Source: Bacteroidales bacterium (GTDB lineage Bacteria; Bacteroidota; Bacteroidia; Bacteroidales; JAGOPY01). Taken from it: a DNA stretch of 64,000 bases. The notes beneath the pieces are model-generated. The model was not told where the DNA came from, searched no databases, and saw only the letters and a list, made by a program, of their open reading frames with translations. Location of the stretch: assembly GCA_023229505.1 (NCBI GenBank), contig JALNZD010000004.1:1-64000 (forward strand), read 5' to 3'. Of the stretch, positions 43,871 through 52,112 are shown in pieces (positions within the stretch are counted from its first letter, which is position 1; the number at the start of each line of letters is the position of its first letter). The translations under genes were made by a program, and so were the position numbers.

Positions 43871-46565
43871 ATCTACCCTTATTGCCCTTATTTTTCTTAC
43901 TTTCATCCTTATCTGGATTTTCCCGGTCGGGGCCTGGTCACAACAGGAAAGCAAGGCTGATACAAACCTGAAAAAGGTTGAAAATTACCAGGAACAAATC
44001 AGGAGGCTGATGGGATTCCTTGAATTTTCCCTTAATACCCTTGGTAGTTCTGAGACATCAACCAAAGAAAAAGAAATCCTCATTAATGAAAGCTACCAGA
44101 AAGCATTTCTTCATGAGAAAGTGCAAATAGAGGACGATCTGGATGAGAACCGGGAAATTCTAACCTATAAAGATGTACAAGCTTATCTTAAAGATGTCGA
44201 TTTCTTTTTCAAAGAAGCCACTTTCGGCTTTGACATACAGGACATTCAGTCATTGACCAATGATCTTGGAATGACTTATTTTAAAGTTACAGCCAATCGA
44301 AATCTGCAGGCGGTAACAGTGGAAGATGAAAAGATCAATAATAATAAAACCAGGTATATTGAAATAAATCTTGACGAAGACGAACAGGTGTTGAAAATAG
44401 CAAGTATTTACACTACCCGCCTTAATGAGGCCCAGGAGATGATGACCTGGTGGAATGCGATGCCATCCGGATGGAAAGATATCCTGGGATCAGAATACAT
44501 GGTGATGGAGGATGTCCGGTTAAGCCAGATCGATTTCCTTAATGATACTACCTTTCTGGTTGTCCATGAGGTGCCTGAGATTATCCAAAAAGAATCCTTC
44601 ATATACATAGGCAATGATAGCTTGCTGATTTTTGAAAATGATACTATTTTGAGAGAGATCTACGATACAGTGCCGGCTGGTAAAAACAACAGCTTGCGTA
44701 TGTTAAAGGATATTACCAGGCGCGAGGGCCTTGAAGTTCCTGGAAATCTCTTCGTCCTTGATCTTTACCCGGTGGATCAGATGTCTGAACTCAGATCGCT
44801 GAATATTTCCAACACCCTGATTTTCGACCTTTTCCCTGCCCGAAACCTGACCAAGCTGGTTTCCCTCAACATTTCCGGGACCGGTATTGCTGACCTGGGC
44901 CCTATCCGGTATAATACGCAGATCAGGGAATTATATCTCGACAGTTCATCGGTCAGAACGTTATTACCGATCCAGAATTTTGCCGCACTGGAGGTGCTGC
45001 ATTTCAACAACACACAGGTTGATAGCCTGCTTCCGGTCAGGCATTTAAATAACCTGAAGGATCTGCGCCTGGAAAACACTCCGGTGAGCGATTTATCGGC
45101 ACTTGGCAACCTTACAAACCTTGAAAACCTTAGTATTTCCGGTACCCAGATCGACAGCCTTACCTCTCTTCAGTATCTTATCACCCTGAAGCGCATCAGC
45201 TTCGAAAATACCCGGATCAGTGACCTGGGCCCTTTATCACGGCTGGACAGCCTTGAATTTATCGATGCGGATCAGACGCAGGTCGCCAATCTTGCACCAC
45301 TTGGCAGTATACCGGCTTTAGAGAAAGTATATTGCGACCAGACCCTGATAACCCGCAACATTGCCAATGCTTTCATGGCAGGCCATCCCGATGTGCTTAT
45401 TATCTATGAAAGCCAGGAACTGACCTCGTGGTGGGCCGGGCTAAATCTCGACTGGCAAAATGTTTTCAGGAGTTATGTCATTCTCGATCCCAAACCATCC
45501 CGTGAGCAACTGCATCAGTTAACCTTGCTCAGCGAGATCAATATTGAAGGAAATGATAATATCACCAGCCTGGAGCCTTTGGCCAAGCTGACCAACCTCA
45601 AAGAGATCCAGGCGGGTGGAACTTACATCAGCGATATCGGCCCACTTGCCGAACTCATTGATTTAAAAATATTGGGTTGTGCCGACACACGCGTCAGTGA
45701 CCTGAAACCTCTTCAGCCATTGGTGCAACTGGAAAAGCTTGATTTTTCCAGTACACTGCTGGATTCATTGGATGGGTTAAATACATTGAGCCGATTACAG
45801 ATCTTGCAGATTGACAGGACCGGTGTCGATAATCTTCAGCCTGTGATGGGCTGCAAGGATCTGCGCTTCATTTATTGCGATAATACAAAGGTAGGGAAAC
45901 TTGATATAGACAAGTTCCTCGATAACAATCCCAACTGCCTGATCATCTATCAGACTAATCTGCTTAACAGTTGGTGGAGCAGCCTTTTACCTGCATGGAA
46001 AAAGGTATTCCGGGTTCATACCCAGGTTGATGAACCTCCTACCCGTGAGCAACTCCAGACCCTGGCCGGACTGAATGTTTTAGACATGGCCGGAAGTCGT
46101 GAAATCACTTCTCTGGAGCCACTTACAACCTTGAACCGACTTGAAGAACTAAGCCTTGCAAACGGTACTTTGCAGGATATTACACCACTACGTGATCTGG
46201 TGAGGCTGAAAAAGCTTAATCTGAGCGGCAACCCGGTCTCCAATCTTTCCCCAATAAGTTCTTTGCCCAGCCTAATGCAGCTCGACATCAGCAATACGGC
46301 CATCGGCAAGCTGGATGCTGTTAAAACCCTGGTCTCGCTGGAGTACCTGAATTGTTCGGGCACACAGATAAAAAAACTCGACCCGTTAGCCTACCTGCCA
46401 AATTTGATAAAACTGGAGTGTTTCAATACCGGGATCAACAACCTTAAGCCTCTGACCGGACTGCTGCATCTCAGGCAGTTAGTGTGCTACAACACCAAGC
46501 TCTCGAAAAAGAAAGTGGAAGCTTTTAAATTGCTTATGCCGGAGTTGGAGGTGGTCTTTTATTAG
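43863..46565 (+). CDS. Exported leucine-rich-repeat protein with recurring WW module, LRR operon gene 4
   Basis: A 900-residue exported protein. Signal peptide 1-26 (ending AWSQ). Residues 30-185 are an N-terminal domain resembling operon gene 2. Three blocks of internalin-like, 22-residue LRRs follow (LxxLxxLxxLxxLxLxxTxIxDLxPL pattern). Each block is opened by the same short module: MTWWNAMPSGWKDILG (about 192), TSWWAGLNLDWQNVF (521), and NSWWSSLLPAWKKVF (702). The second and third are each followed by a PxREQLxxL segment. The repeated Trp-rich module does not belong to any LRR cap I know. Probably a periplasmic or surface binding scaffold. Ligand unknown. Confidence 0.72.
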   Translation: MNKSTLIALIFLTFILIWIFPVGAWSQQESKADTNLKKVENYQEQIRRLMGFLEFSLNTLGSSETSTKEKEILINESYQKAFLHEKVQIEDDLDENREILTYKDVQAYLKDVDFFFKEATFGFDIQDIQSLTNDLGMTYFKVTANRNLQAVTVEDEKINNNKTRYIEINLDEDEQVLKIASIYTTRLNEAQEMMTWWNAMPSGWKDILGSEYMVMEDVRLSQIDFLNDTTFLVVHEVPEIIQKESFIYIGNDSLLIFENDTILREIYDTVPAGKNNSLRMLKDITRREGLEVPGNLFVLDLYPVDQMSELRSLNISNTLIFDLFPARNLTKLVSLNISGTGIADLGPIRYNTQIRELYLDSSSVRTLLPIQNFAALEVLHFNNTQVDSLLPVRHLNNLKDLRLENTPVSDLSALGNLTNLENLSISGTQIDSLTSLQYLITLKRISFENTRISDLGPLSRLDSLEFIDADQTQVANLAPLGSIPALEKVYCDQTLITRNIANAFMAGHPDVLIIYESQELTSWWAGLNLDWQNVFRSYVILDPKPSREQLHQLTLLSEINIEGNDNITSLEPLAKLTNLKEIQAGGTYISDIGPLAELIDLKILGCADTRVSDLKPLQPLVQLEKLDFSSTLLDSLDGLNTLSRLQILQIDRTGVDNLQPVMGCKDLRFIYCDNTKVGKLDIDKFLDNNPNCLIIYQTNLLNSWWSSLLPAWKKVFRVHTQVDEPPTREQLQTLAGLNVLDMAGSREITSLEPLTTLNRLEELSLANGTLQDITPLRDLVRLKKLNLSGNPVSNLSPISSLPSLMQLDISNTAIGKLDAVKTLVSLEYLNCSGTQIKKLDPLAYLPNLIKLECFNTGINNLKPLTGLLHLRQLVCYNTKLSKKKVEAFKLLMPELEVVFY

Positions 46566-46615
46566 TTCAAAGTTCAAAGTTCAAAGGGCAAAGTTCAAAG
46601 GGCAAAGTTCAAAGT
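46565..46615. repeat. Tandem GTTCAAA/GGCAAAG heptamers
   Basis: About six to seven copies of AGTTCAA and AGGGCAAAGTTCAA-type heptamers between the convergent LRR and SDR genes. No stable hairpin or coding frame. Confidence 0.65.
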
Positions 46616-46628
46616 GCCCAATTGTCCT

Positions 46629-47393
46629 CTACGTTCTCAAATAACTCGCCCCGTTCATATCGAGGATGCAACCGGTCATATATTCTGTGCCGGAAGAGGC
46701 AAGGAGCGTGATGGCATTGGCAAGTTCCCCGGGGGTTGCAAAGCGGTTCATCGGGCTTTGCGCGGCGACAGCTTTTCCCTGTTCACTTTCCAGGATTTCA
46801 TGCGTCATGTCAGTATCTACCCATCCAGGAGCAATCGTATATACCTGGACGTTTTTATCGGCTAATGCCCAGGCCATCGACTGGCCAAAGGAATTCATTG
46901 CAGCTTTCCCTGCGCCGTAAGGCAGAGCATGGGGTTCTCCACGGAAGGCACCACGCGAAGAGACATTAATGATCTTCCCTCCTCCTTGTGCAATCATTTG
47001 CTTTGCGACAAGGAAAGAAAGATTGGCCATACCTGTGAGGTTAGTATCGATGGTTTTTTTCCAATGCTGTTGCCATTCTTCATAATCCAGTTCCCACCAG
47101 CGGGTTTCTTCGTAAATACCGGCATTGTTTACCAGGATATCGATCCTTCCTTTCTGCCTTAATACTTTATCGAAGAGTCGCTTTACATCGTCGGGCACTG
47201 ACAGGTCTGCTTTCAGCAGCATGTGACATGACCCTGGCAGGCTATTAAAAGTCTCCCTGGCTTTATATATATCTTTTGAATAATGAACGATGACAGTGGC
47301 GCCAGATTCAGCGAACTTTAGTGCGGTTGCGGCTCCGATGCCCCGGGAGGAGCCGGTGATGAGAACGATTTTGTTATCAAAACGGATGTTCAT
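46629..47393 (-). CDS. SDR family oxidoreductase
   Basis: A 254-residue short-chain dehydrogenase. It has the nucleotide site TGSSRGIGAA, NNAG (LVNNAGIYEE), the catalytic Ser in IINVSSRGA, and Y-x3-K as PYGAGKAAM. The C-terminal TGCILDMNGASYLRT is FabG-like. It follows thrH in the same orientation, overlapping it by four bases, so it belongs to the thrC unit. The substrate is unknown; a fatty-acid role cannot be assumed. Confidence 0.88.
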   Translation of the reverse strand: MNIRFDNKIVLITGSSRGIGAATALKFAESGATVIVHYSKDIYKARETFNSLPGSCHMLLKADLSVPDDVKRLFDKVLRQKGRIDILVNNAGIYEETRWWELDYEEWQQHWKKTIDTNLTGMANLSFLVAKQMIAQGGGKIINVSSRGAFRGEPHALPYGAGKAAMNSFGQSMAWALADKNVQVYTIAPGWVDTDMTHEILESEQGKAVAAQSPMNRFATPGELANAITLLASSGTEYMTGCILDMNGASYLRT

Positions 47394-47989
47394 AATATAC
47401 TTTGTATGATCTCCCTCAGCCCTTCATAATCCTTCGCTACCGGGAACTGCGGGAAGTCCCTTATCACATTTTCGGGTGGACGGAAGAGTATCCCGTATTC
47501 AGCCTGCGCCAGCATAGAAGTGTCGTTATAAGAATCCCCTATGGCTATGACAGTATAATTCAGGTTTTGGAGAGCCTGAACCACTTTGCGTTTCTGGTCG
47601 TGCTGGCGCAACAGGAAGTCAGAGATAAAACCCTCCCCGTCGATGACCAGCTCATTACAGAACAATGTCGGCCGGTTCAGTTGGGCTATCAGCGGATCGG
47701 CGAACTGGATGAAGGTGTCTGATACAATCACCATCGGGACCTGTTGTTTGATCCATTCGAGCAATTCCAGTGCGCCATCAAGTGGCCGGATGGTAGCAAT
47801 CACATCCTGGATGTCTTTCAGTTTCAGCCCCTTTTCCCTCAAAAGGGCCATGCGGAAGCGCATCAGTTTCCCATAATCGGGTTCATCGCGGGTCGTTTTT
47901 CGAAGTTCCGGAATGCCGGTCTTTTCCGCGACATTAATCCAGACTTCAGGAATGAAAACACCTTCTAAATCGGAGCAAAGAAAGTTCAT
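47390..47989 (-). CDS. thrH: Phosphoserine phosphatase/homoserine phosphotransferase ThrH
   Basis: A 199-residue HAD enzyme closely matching ThrH: LCSDLEGVFIPEVWINVAEK (catalytic DLEG), TTRDEPDYGKLM, VIVSDTF, IAIGDSYNDTSML, and the end PENVIRDFPQFPVAKDYEGL. In Pseudomonas, ThrH can move phosphate from phosphoserine to homoserine. Here it lies between threonine synthase (62 bases upstream) and an SDR, which supports a role in supplying homoserine phosphate. Confidence 0.92.
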   Translation of the reverse strand: MNFLCSDLEGVFIPEVWINVAEKTGIPELRKTTRDEPDYGKLMRFRMALLREKGLKLKDIQDVIATIRPLDGALELLEWIKQQVPMVIVSDTFIQFADPLIAQLNRPTLFCNELVIDGEGFISDFLLRQHDQKRKVVQALQNLNYTVIAIGDSYNDTSMLAQAEYGILFRPPENVIRDFPQFPVAKDYEGLREIIQSIL

Positions 47990-48026
47990 ATAATGTAAAA
48001 TTGTTAAATTGTTAGTATTTTATCAT

Positions 48027-48056
48027 CTCACCGTTCCACCGTTTCACCGATTCACT
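48027..48056. repeat. Tandem CACCGTTCCACCGTTT-type units
   Basis: Three CACCG(T/A)TT(C)-type units between thrC and thrH. The same word set recurs at 62315-62360. Confidence 0.55.
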
Positions 48057-49422
48057 TAAAATTCGATCTTAAATATTCCTTAAACGCAGCATATTCATTC
48101 TGCATGCTTCCGTAGCTTTCTTCTTTATTTTCAATTCCCTGTAAGCTTGGCGGCAATTCTGGGTCAAATCCCAAAAGCTTGTTGATTTCTTCCGGAAACT
48201 TAGCCGGGTGTGCCGTTTCAAGTGAAACGAATAGCTGATCTTTGTCGGGGTCATTGCCTTTATCTTTCAAATAGGCCTGCAAACCTGCCCAGCCGACGGC
48301 CCCGTGGGGTTCCAGAAGGACATTATGGTCTTCCCAGGTAGCTTTAATCGTTTTCCTGGTGGTTTTGTCAGTTATGCTCACAGAAAAAAGTTCTTTCCGC
48401 ATCATCTCCATATCTGCTAGTCTGCTTATCCCTCCTTTTTCATTCATCATCCCGCCATAAAGTGCAACCAGCCTGGCCAGGTTACTCGGATGGCCGACAT
48501 TCATCGCACTGGAGATGCAATTGCGGGAGGGCTCTACTTTTCGATATTCCCCTGTTGCCAGATACTTTGGGAATTCATCGTTATCATTAACCCCAATGAT
48601 AAAGCGTTTCACAGGCAGTCCCATTTTCATGGCAAGCACCCCTCCCATCATATCACCAAAATTTCCTGAAGGAACGGAAAAGATCACATTGTCATCAGGG
48701 TTTCCAACCCTCAGACGGGCAAAGGCATAAAAATAATAGACGATCTGCGGGACCAGCCGGCCGATATTGATCGAATTTGCAGATGAAAGGTTCATGTGCA
48801 TCAGATCAGGATCGGAAAAGGCTTCTTTGACAAGGGCCTGGCAATCATCAAACTTGCCGTCAATCGATATCACCTTGACATTTTTCCCAAGTGTTGTCAT
48901 TTGTTTCCGCTGACGGTCAGTGACCTCTTTTTCCGGAAAAAGAATCACTATTTTGATATTATTGAGACCGTAAAAAGCATTGGCAATGGCGCTGCCGGTA
49001 TCGCCCGAGGTGGCAGTCAGGATCAGGAGGCTCCTGTTTTCCAGCGCCAGGTAATAATGCATCAGGCGGCTCATCATCCTTGCGGCAAAGTCTTTGAAAG
49101 AGGCCGTCGGGCCCTGATCAAGACGCATGATATATTTCCGCTGGTAAACCGGTTCGAGCGGGACTGGATAGTTGTAAGCCTCCTTTACGATCCTGCGCAA
49201 CTCATCCGGAGGTATTTCGCCTGCCAGGTATTTCGCCGTTACATCATAGGCAATCTCATGATAAGGTTTATTGATAAAGGATTTTATCTCATCTGCACTC
49301 AGTTGCGGGATAATTTCGGGCAAATAAAGTCCTTTATCGGGCGCCTGGCCCTGCAGGAGCGCCTCACGGAAGCTGATTGACGGAGATTTACGGTTAGTTG
49401 AATAATAGAGGGTTCCTGGCAT
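48052..49422 (-). CDS. thrC: Threonine synthase
   Basis: A 456-residue threonine synthase: PLP Lys in GPTASFKDFAARMM, TATSGDTGSAIANAF, and VPSGNFGDMMGG. The start MPGTLYYSTNRKSPSISFREALLQG is typical of the family. It converts homoserine phosphate to threonine. It heads a three-gene unit with thrH and an SDR gene. Confidence 0.94.
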   Translation of the reverse strand: MPGTLYYSTNRKSPSISFREALLQGQAPDKGLYLPEIIPQLSADEIKSFINKPYHEIAYDVTAKYLAGEIPPDELRRIVKEAYNYPVPLEPVYQRKYIMRLDQGPTASFKDFAARMMSRLMHYYLALENRSLLILTATSGDTGSAIANAFYGLNNIKIVILFPEKEVTDRQRKQMTTLGKNVKVISIDGKFDDCQALVKEAFSDPDLMHMNLSSANSINIGRLVPQIVYYFYAFARLRVGNPDDNVIFSVPSGNFGDMMGGVLAMKMGLPVKRFIIGVNDNDEFPKYLATGEYRKVEPSRNCISSAMNVGHPSNLARLVALYGGMMNEKGGISRLADMEMMRKELFSVSITDKTTRKTIKATWEDHNVLLEPHGAVGWAGLQAYLKDKGNDPDKDQLFVSLETAHPAKFPEEINKLLGFDPELPPSLQGIENKEESYGSMQNEYAAFKEYLRSNFK

Positions 49423-49478
49423 ATTTAAATCAAGGTATATCTGGCTGATTCCTTACTTTGGATTGAATGGTTAACCGA

Positions 49479-49769
49479 TTAATCGCGAATTTCATTTATA
49501 GAAATCTCATCAAGGCCATCCGGGTGCATTTGACAGAAAGCCTTGCTGTTTAACTCGTCATATTTGATTTCCACTTCCATGTCGCCGACTTTAAATTCAT
49601 CCGGAAGGTTTTTCGGCGAATAAAATTCTGAATTAATTTCGATAAGCCAGCCACAACCAGCTAAGGGTAAGCTTTCATCACGGATTGTAGCATTTACAAA
49701 TTTATCATCCTTTTTACAGGCTGAAATGGCCAGGAGGAAAATCAGGAAGAGCAGTGAAAGTCTTTTCAT
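49479..49769 (-). CDS. Small lipoprotein of unknown function
   Basis: A 96-residue lipoprotein from ATG 49769 (the frame to 49796 adds nine residues before the signal). Lipobox AISAC, then KKDD. The rest has a short beta-type domain with Cys in GCGWLIEINSEFYSPKNLP and AFCQMHPDGLDEI. No family recognised. A half-copy of the AraC-regulon motif (GTTACATTATTCACACATT) lies 14 bases upstream, but without its partner repeat or -7 box. Confidence 0.65.
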   Translation of the reverse strand: MKRLSLLFLIFLLAISACKKDDKFVNATIRDESLPLAGCGWLIEINSEFYSPKNLPDEFKVGDMEVEIKYDELNSKAFCQMHPDGLDEISINEIRD

Positions 49770-49782
49770 TTTTTGCAATAAA

Positions 49783-49801
49783 GTTACATTATTCACACAT
49801 T
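49783..49801 (-). promoter_or_regulatory. Half-copy of the GTTACA-TTCACACATT motif
   Basis: GTTACATTATTCACACATT matches the distal half of the complete elements at 50784, 53272 and 54630. The proximal repeat and the -7 box expected 21 and 50 bases lower would fall inside the gene and are absent. Probably a decayed site. Confidence 0.4.
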
Positions 49802-49839
49802 TGTGTAAAACAGGCCTGTAACATCTATACCATTTCGGT

Positions 49840-50178
49840 TTATTCGTATCCGCTTTTTATGACGGTCAGGATCATTTTGAACCGCCCGTTTGGTTTTACA
49901 AAATTGGGCGCATGAGCAGGTATTACGATTGACTGGCCTGTCAGCAGGAAATTGGATACCCCGCTGATTACGATCTCCGCCTTACCGTCAATGATTTGAG
50001 CGAAGGTGTCAAAGGCAGTGGTTTTTTCGGTTAACCCTTCGCCACTGTCGAATGACATTACGCTGATATTTCCTGTCGATTTTTTTAGAATCGTTTTGAT
50101 GACCACAGAATTGGGTATATATTCGATTATCTCCACTGTGATGTGTGCTTTTGATTTTTCAACTTCTGCAATATCCAT
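49840..50178 (-). CDS. Cupin-domain protein
   Basis: A 112-residue single-domain cupin: motif 1 resembles SFDSGEGLTEKTTAFDTFAQIIDGKAEIVISG, motif 2 is SIVIPAHAPNFVKPNGRFKMIL. Metal-ligand His residues of motif 1 are mostly missing (TEKT instead of HxH), so it may be a binding rather than a catalytic protein. Ends in SGYE. It lies between small envelope genes and starts 18 bases after 50196. Confidence 0.78.
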   Translation of the reverse strand: MDIAEVEKSKAHITVEIIEYIPNSVVIKTILKKSTGNISVMSFDSGEGLTEKTTAFDTFAQIIDGKAEIVISGVSNFLLTGQSIVIPAHAPNFVKPNGRFKMILTVIKSGYE

Positions 50179-50195
50179 TTTGTTTGATTTTTGAT

Positions 50196-50717
50196 TTATT
50201 TCTTCTTACCTTTTCCACCGCCATGATGTCCGGTACTTTCATGGCCATGACCACCTCCTTTGTTATCATGCTTATCTCCTTTGTAATTATGGTTGCCTTC
50301 GTTAGATTTTTTTTCGCCGGAGTTTCCTTTTCCCGGCCTCTCACCAAAGGTTTTTTGCTCCGGACCATGGTAGCCTCTTGCATATTTCGTTTTATGCTCC
50401 TTAAAATGTGTGTAAGGAGTGTCACCGTGATAGTCCGTCATCACTACTTTATATCCGCTGTACAAATCATAATTTCTGTACCGCCCAGGAAGATTAGCTC
50501 TGCGAATCCATGCCCCTCCTCCATAATAAATAAACATGGACGATTGAACATCATAATAGGCTTCCACATCTGGCAGGTAGTAATAACGCACTTCGGTATA
50601 TCCGACAGGACCCCATGGCGGAGGCGAACCAATAGTCACATTCACTGATACCTGCGCCTGCACTGCGCCTGAAAGAAACAACACCATTCCTATAACGATT
50701 AATTTCAAAGCCTTCAT
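50196..50717 (-). CDS. Exported His/Gly-rich protein under the shared AraC-type promoter
   Basis: A 173-residue protein with a signal peptide ending VQAQ. The mature domain (25-115) has PPPWGPVGYTEVRYYYLPDVEAYYD and FIYYGGGAWIRRANLP, a fold-like unit seen in Bacteroidetes envelope proteins. The C-terminal 55 residues are low-complexity Gly/Lys/His (KGDKHDNKGGGHGHES). The promoter carries a complete copy of the GTTACA direct-repeat element. Function unknown; a stress or metal-buffering surface protein is a guess. Confidence 0.7.
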   Translation of the reverse strand: MKALKLIVIGMVLFLSGAVQAQVSVNVTIGSPPPWGPVGYTEVRYYYLPDVEAYYDVQSSMFIYYGGGAWIRRANLPGRYRNYDLYSGYKVVMTDYHGDTPYTHFKEHKTKYARGYHGPEQKTFGERPGKGNSGEKKSNEGNHNYKGDKHDNKGGGHGHESTGHHGGGKGKKK

Positions 50718-50754
50718 CTCATATAAATTAAATTATGAATTAATTTTAACAGTA

Positions 50755-50826
50755 CAAAGGTCAGTACTTTAGTTCCGGAAAGTGTTACACAATTTTAGAA
50801 AAAAATTACATCATTCACACATTAAA
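50755..50826 (-). promoter_or_regulatory. Shared AraC-type promoter, copy 1 (gene 50196-50717)
   Basis: GTTACA at 50784 (GTGTTACACAATT) and ATTACA at 50805 (ATTACATCATTCACACATT) form a direct repeat of 21-base period. The -7 box (TGACCTTTG on the minus strand) begins at 50755, 29 bases below the proximal repeat and 38 bases before the start codon. Same geometry as copies 2 and 3. Confidence 0.75.
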
Positions 50827-50827
50827 T

Positions 50828-50859
50828 AAAAGGAGCCTTCCCAAAAGGGCGGCTCCTTT
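50828..50859 (-). terminator. Intrinsic terminator of the DUF3494 gene
   Basis: AAAGGAGCC-TTCCC-AAAA-GGG-C-GGCTCCTTT. Stem of 12-13 bp, with a T-rich run (CTCCTTTTATTT) on the minus strand, about 75 bases after the gene's stop. Confidence 0.75.
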
Positions 50860-50931
50860 CTACTGTACTTATGCCGAAGTCAACTGTGATGGTACTGGCT
50901 TCGGCAGGGTATTTTATTTGGAAACGATTTT

Positions 50932-51783
50932 CTAAATAATACGACGATAACTTACAAATACACCGATGGCGATCAGGGCGCCTCCGAGAACGAGGGCCCA
51001 GGTAGAGATGGGAATTGATGGTGGTGGCTCCAACGGTCTGTTCATTGTGCTACCACCAGCGAATGTCACTGCCGCATTTCTTGCAAGTAATCTGCCTTCT
51101 ATTCTGGCATATGAATTCATGGTTATAGATGTTAAGGCCAATACGTTACCGTAAAAATCTGTATAGTTTCCAATGGTCGCTGAACTGCCAACCTGCCAAA
51201 AGACGTTATCAGCCAGAGCGCCTCCGGTAAGGATAACATTGCCACCTGACCCAGACGGAAAAGGTCCACCGCCTACTGTAGTAAAGTCAGATGCTATCTG
51301 AAAAATCCATACGGCATCTGCATCACCCTGAGCATCAAGTGTCAGATTGCCTGATTGTATTAAAAGTGTAGAGGTTGATTTATAAATGCCCGCGTAAAGT
51401 GTTGTGCCGCCCTGATCACCTGATACTGTAACGGGCGCCGGGGCGGATGCTCCTGCAGCATCAAGATACGCATTGGTAAGGTCCAGTTTGGCCTGTAAAA
51501 GCATGGCAGCCACACCCGGAGGGGCAACATCATCGGCAGCGTAAATCGCTCCATTCACTACGCTGGAAGGAGGAACTCCTGTGATGGAAGAACGAAAGCC
51601 CGGACTTAACCCAACATCCATATCATTAATCACACTAGGGACTCCGCCGAAGGTGATTGCTGTACCTGCGAGAACCCCGAAGTCGGCAGCCGAATTAAGA
51701 TCAGGTGCAATCTGTCCGAAATTCACATTTGGCATAAAAAACAGCATAGCCACTGTTAATGCTTTGAGTAGTTGTGTTTTCAT
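50932..51783 (-). CDS. DUF3494 (ice-binding-like) protein with C-terminal sorting-like segment
   Basis: A 283-residue exported protein. Signal peptide ending NFGQ. Residues 30-245 are a DUF3494 beta-solenoid domain (AADFGVLAGTAITFGG, DADAVWIFQIASDFTTVGG, NVFWQVGSSATIGNYTDFYG, RIEGRLLARNAAVTFAGG). The C-terminus has PISTWALVLGGALIAIGVFVSYRRII: a motif, one membrane helix, and a basic end, resembling IPTLS/PEP-CTERM sorting tails. DUF3494 includes ice-binding proteins but also adhesion-like proteins. Ice binding is not shown here. Confidence 0.82.
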   Translation of the reverse strand: MKTQLLKALTVAMLFFMPNVNFGQIAPDLNSAADFGVLAGTAITFGGVPSVINDMDVGLSPGFRSSITGVPPSSVVNGAIYAADDVAPPGVAAMLLQAKLDLTNAYLDAAGASAPAPVTVSGDQGGTTLYAGIYKSTSTLLIQSGNLTLDAQGDADAVWIFQIASDFTTVGGGPFPSGSGGNVILTGGALADNVFWQVGSSATIGNYTDFYGNVLALTSITMNSYARIEGRLLARNAAVTFAGGSTMNRPLEPPPSIPISTWALVLGGALIAIGVFVSYRRII

Positions 51784-52112
51784 TTTATTTTGTTTTAATA
51801 TTAAAATTATTTGTAAGTTCTTGACAATAAAATAATTAGCTTGGCAATGCGCGTTTAATACTTGTTTTTCCTGGTATTAAACAATAGATATTTTCACATC
51901 TAAGCACAAACTTATAACATTTAAAAGTAAAAAGCAAATATTTATCTATAAAACTTTTAAAAAACCCGGTAAAAGACAATTTTTCATTCTTCTGAAGAAT
52001 TTATACCAATAAATTTCAATAAGAATATTCAAAGATATGGAATATTAATTGAAGGGGGAGATTATTGAACTCCGGAATGTTCCTGGGTGCGTTAACAGAA
52101 AAGGTGAAACGA
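51784..52112. other. AT-rich gene-free stretch
   Basis: About 330 bases between the DUF3494 gene (its upstream side) and the end of the DUF6600-like gene. No open frame or repeat stood out. The GTTACA-type promoter element is absent here, so the DUF3494 gene is not part of that set. Confidence 0.55.

Noticed and set aside
48001..48022. TTGTTAAATTGTTAGTATTT as a third Rex site
   Set aside because: The second half does not match TTAACAA.
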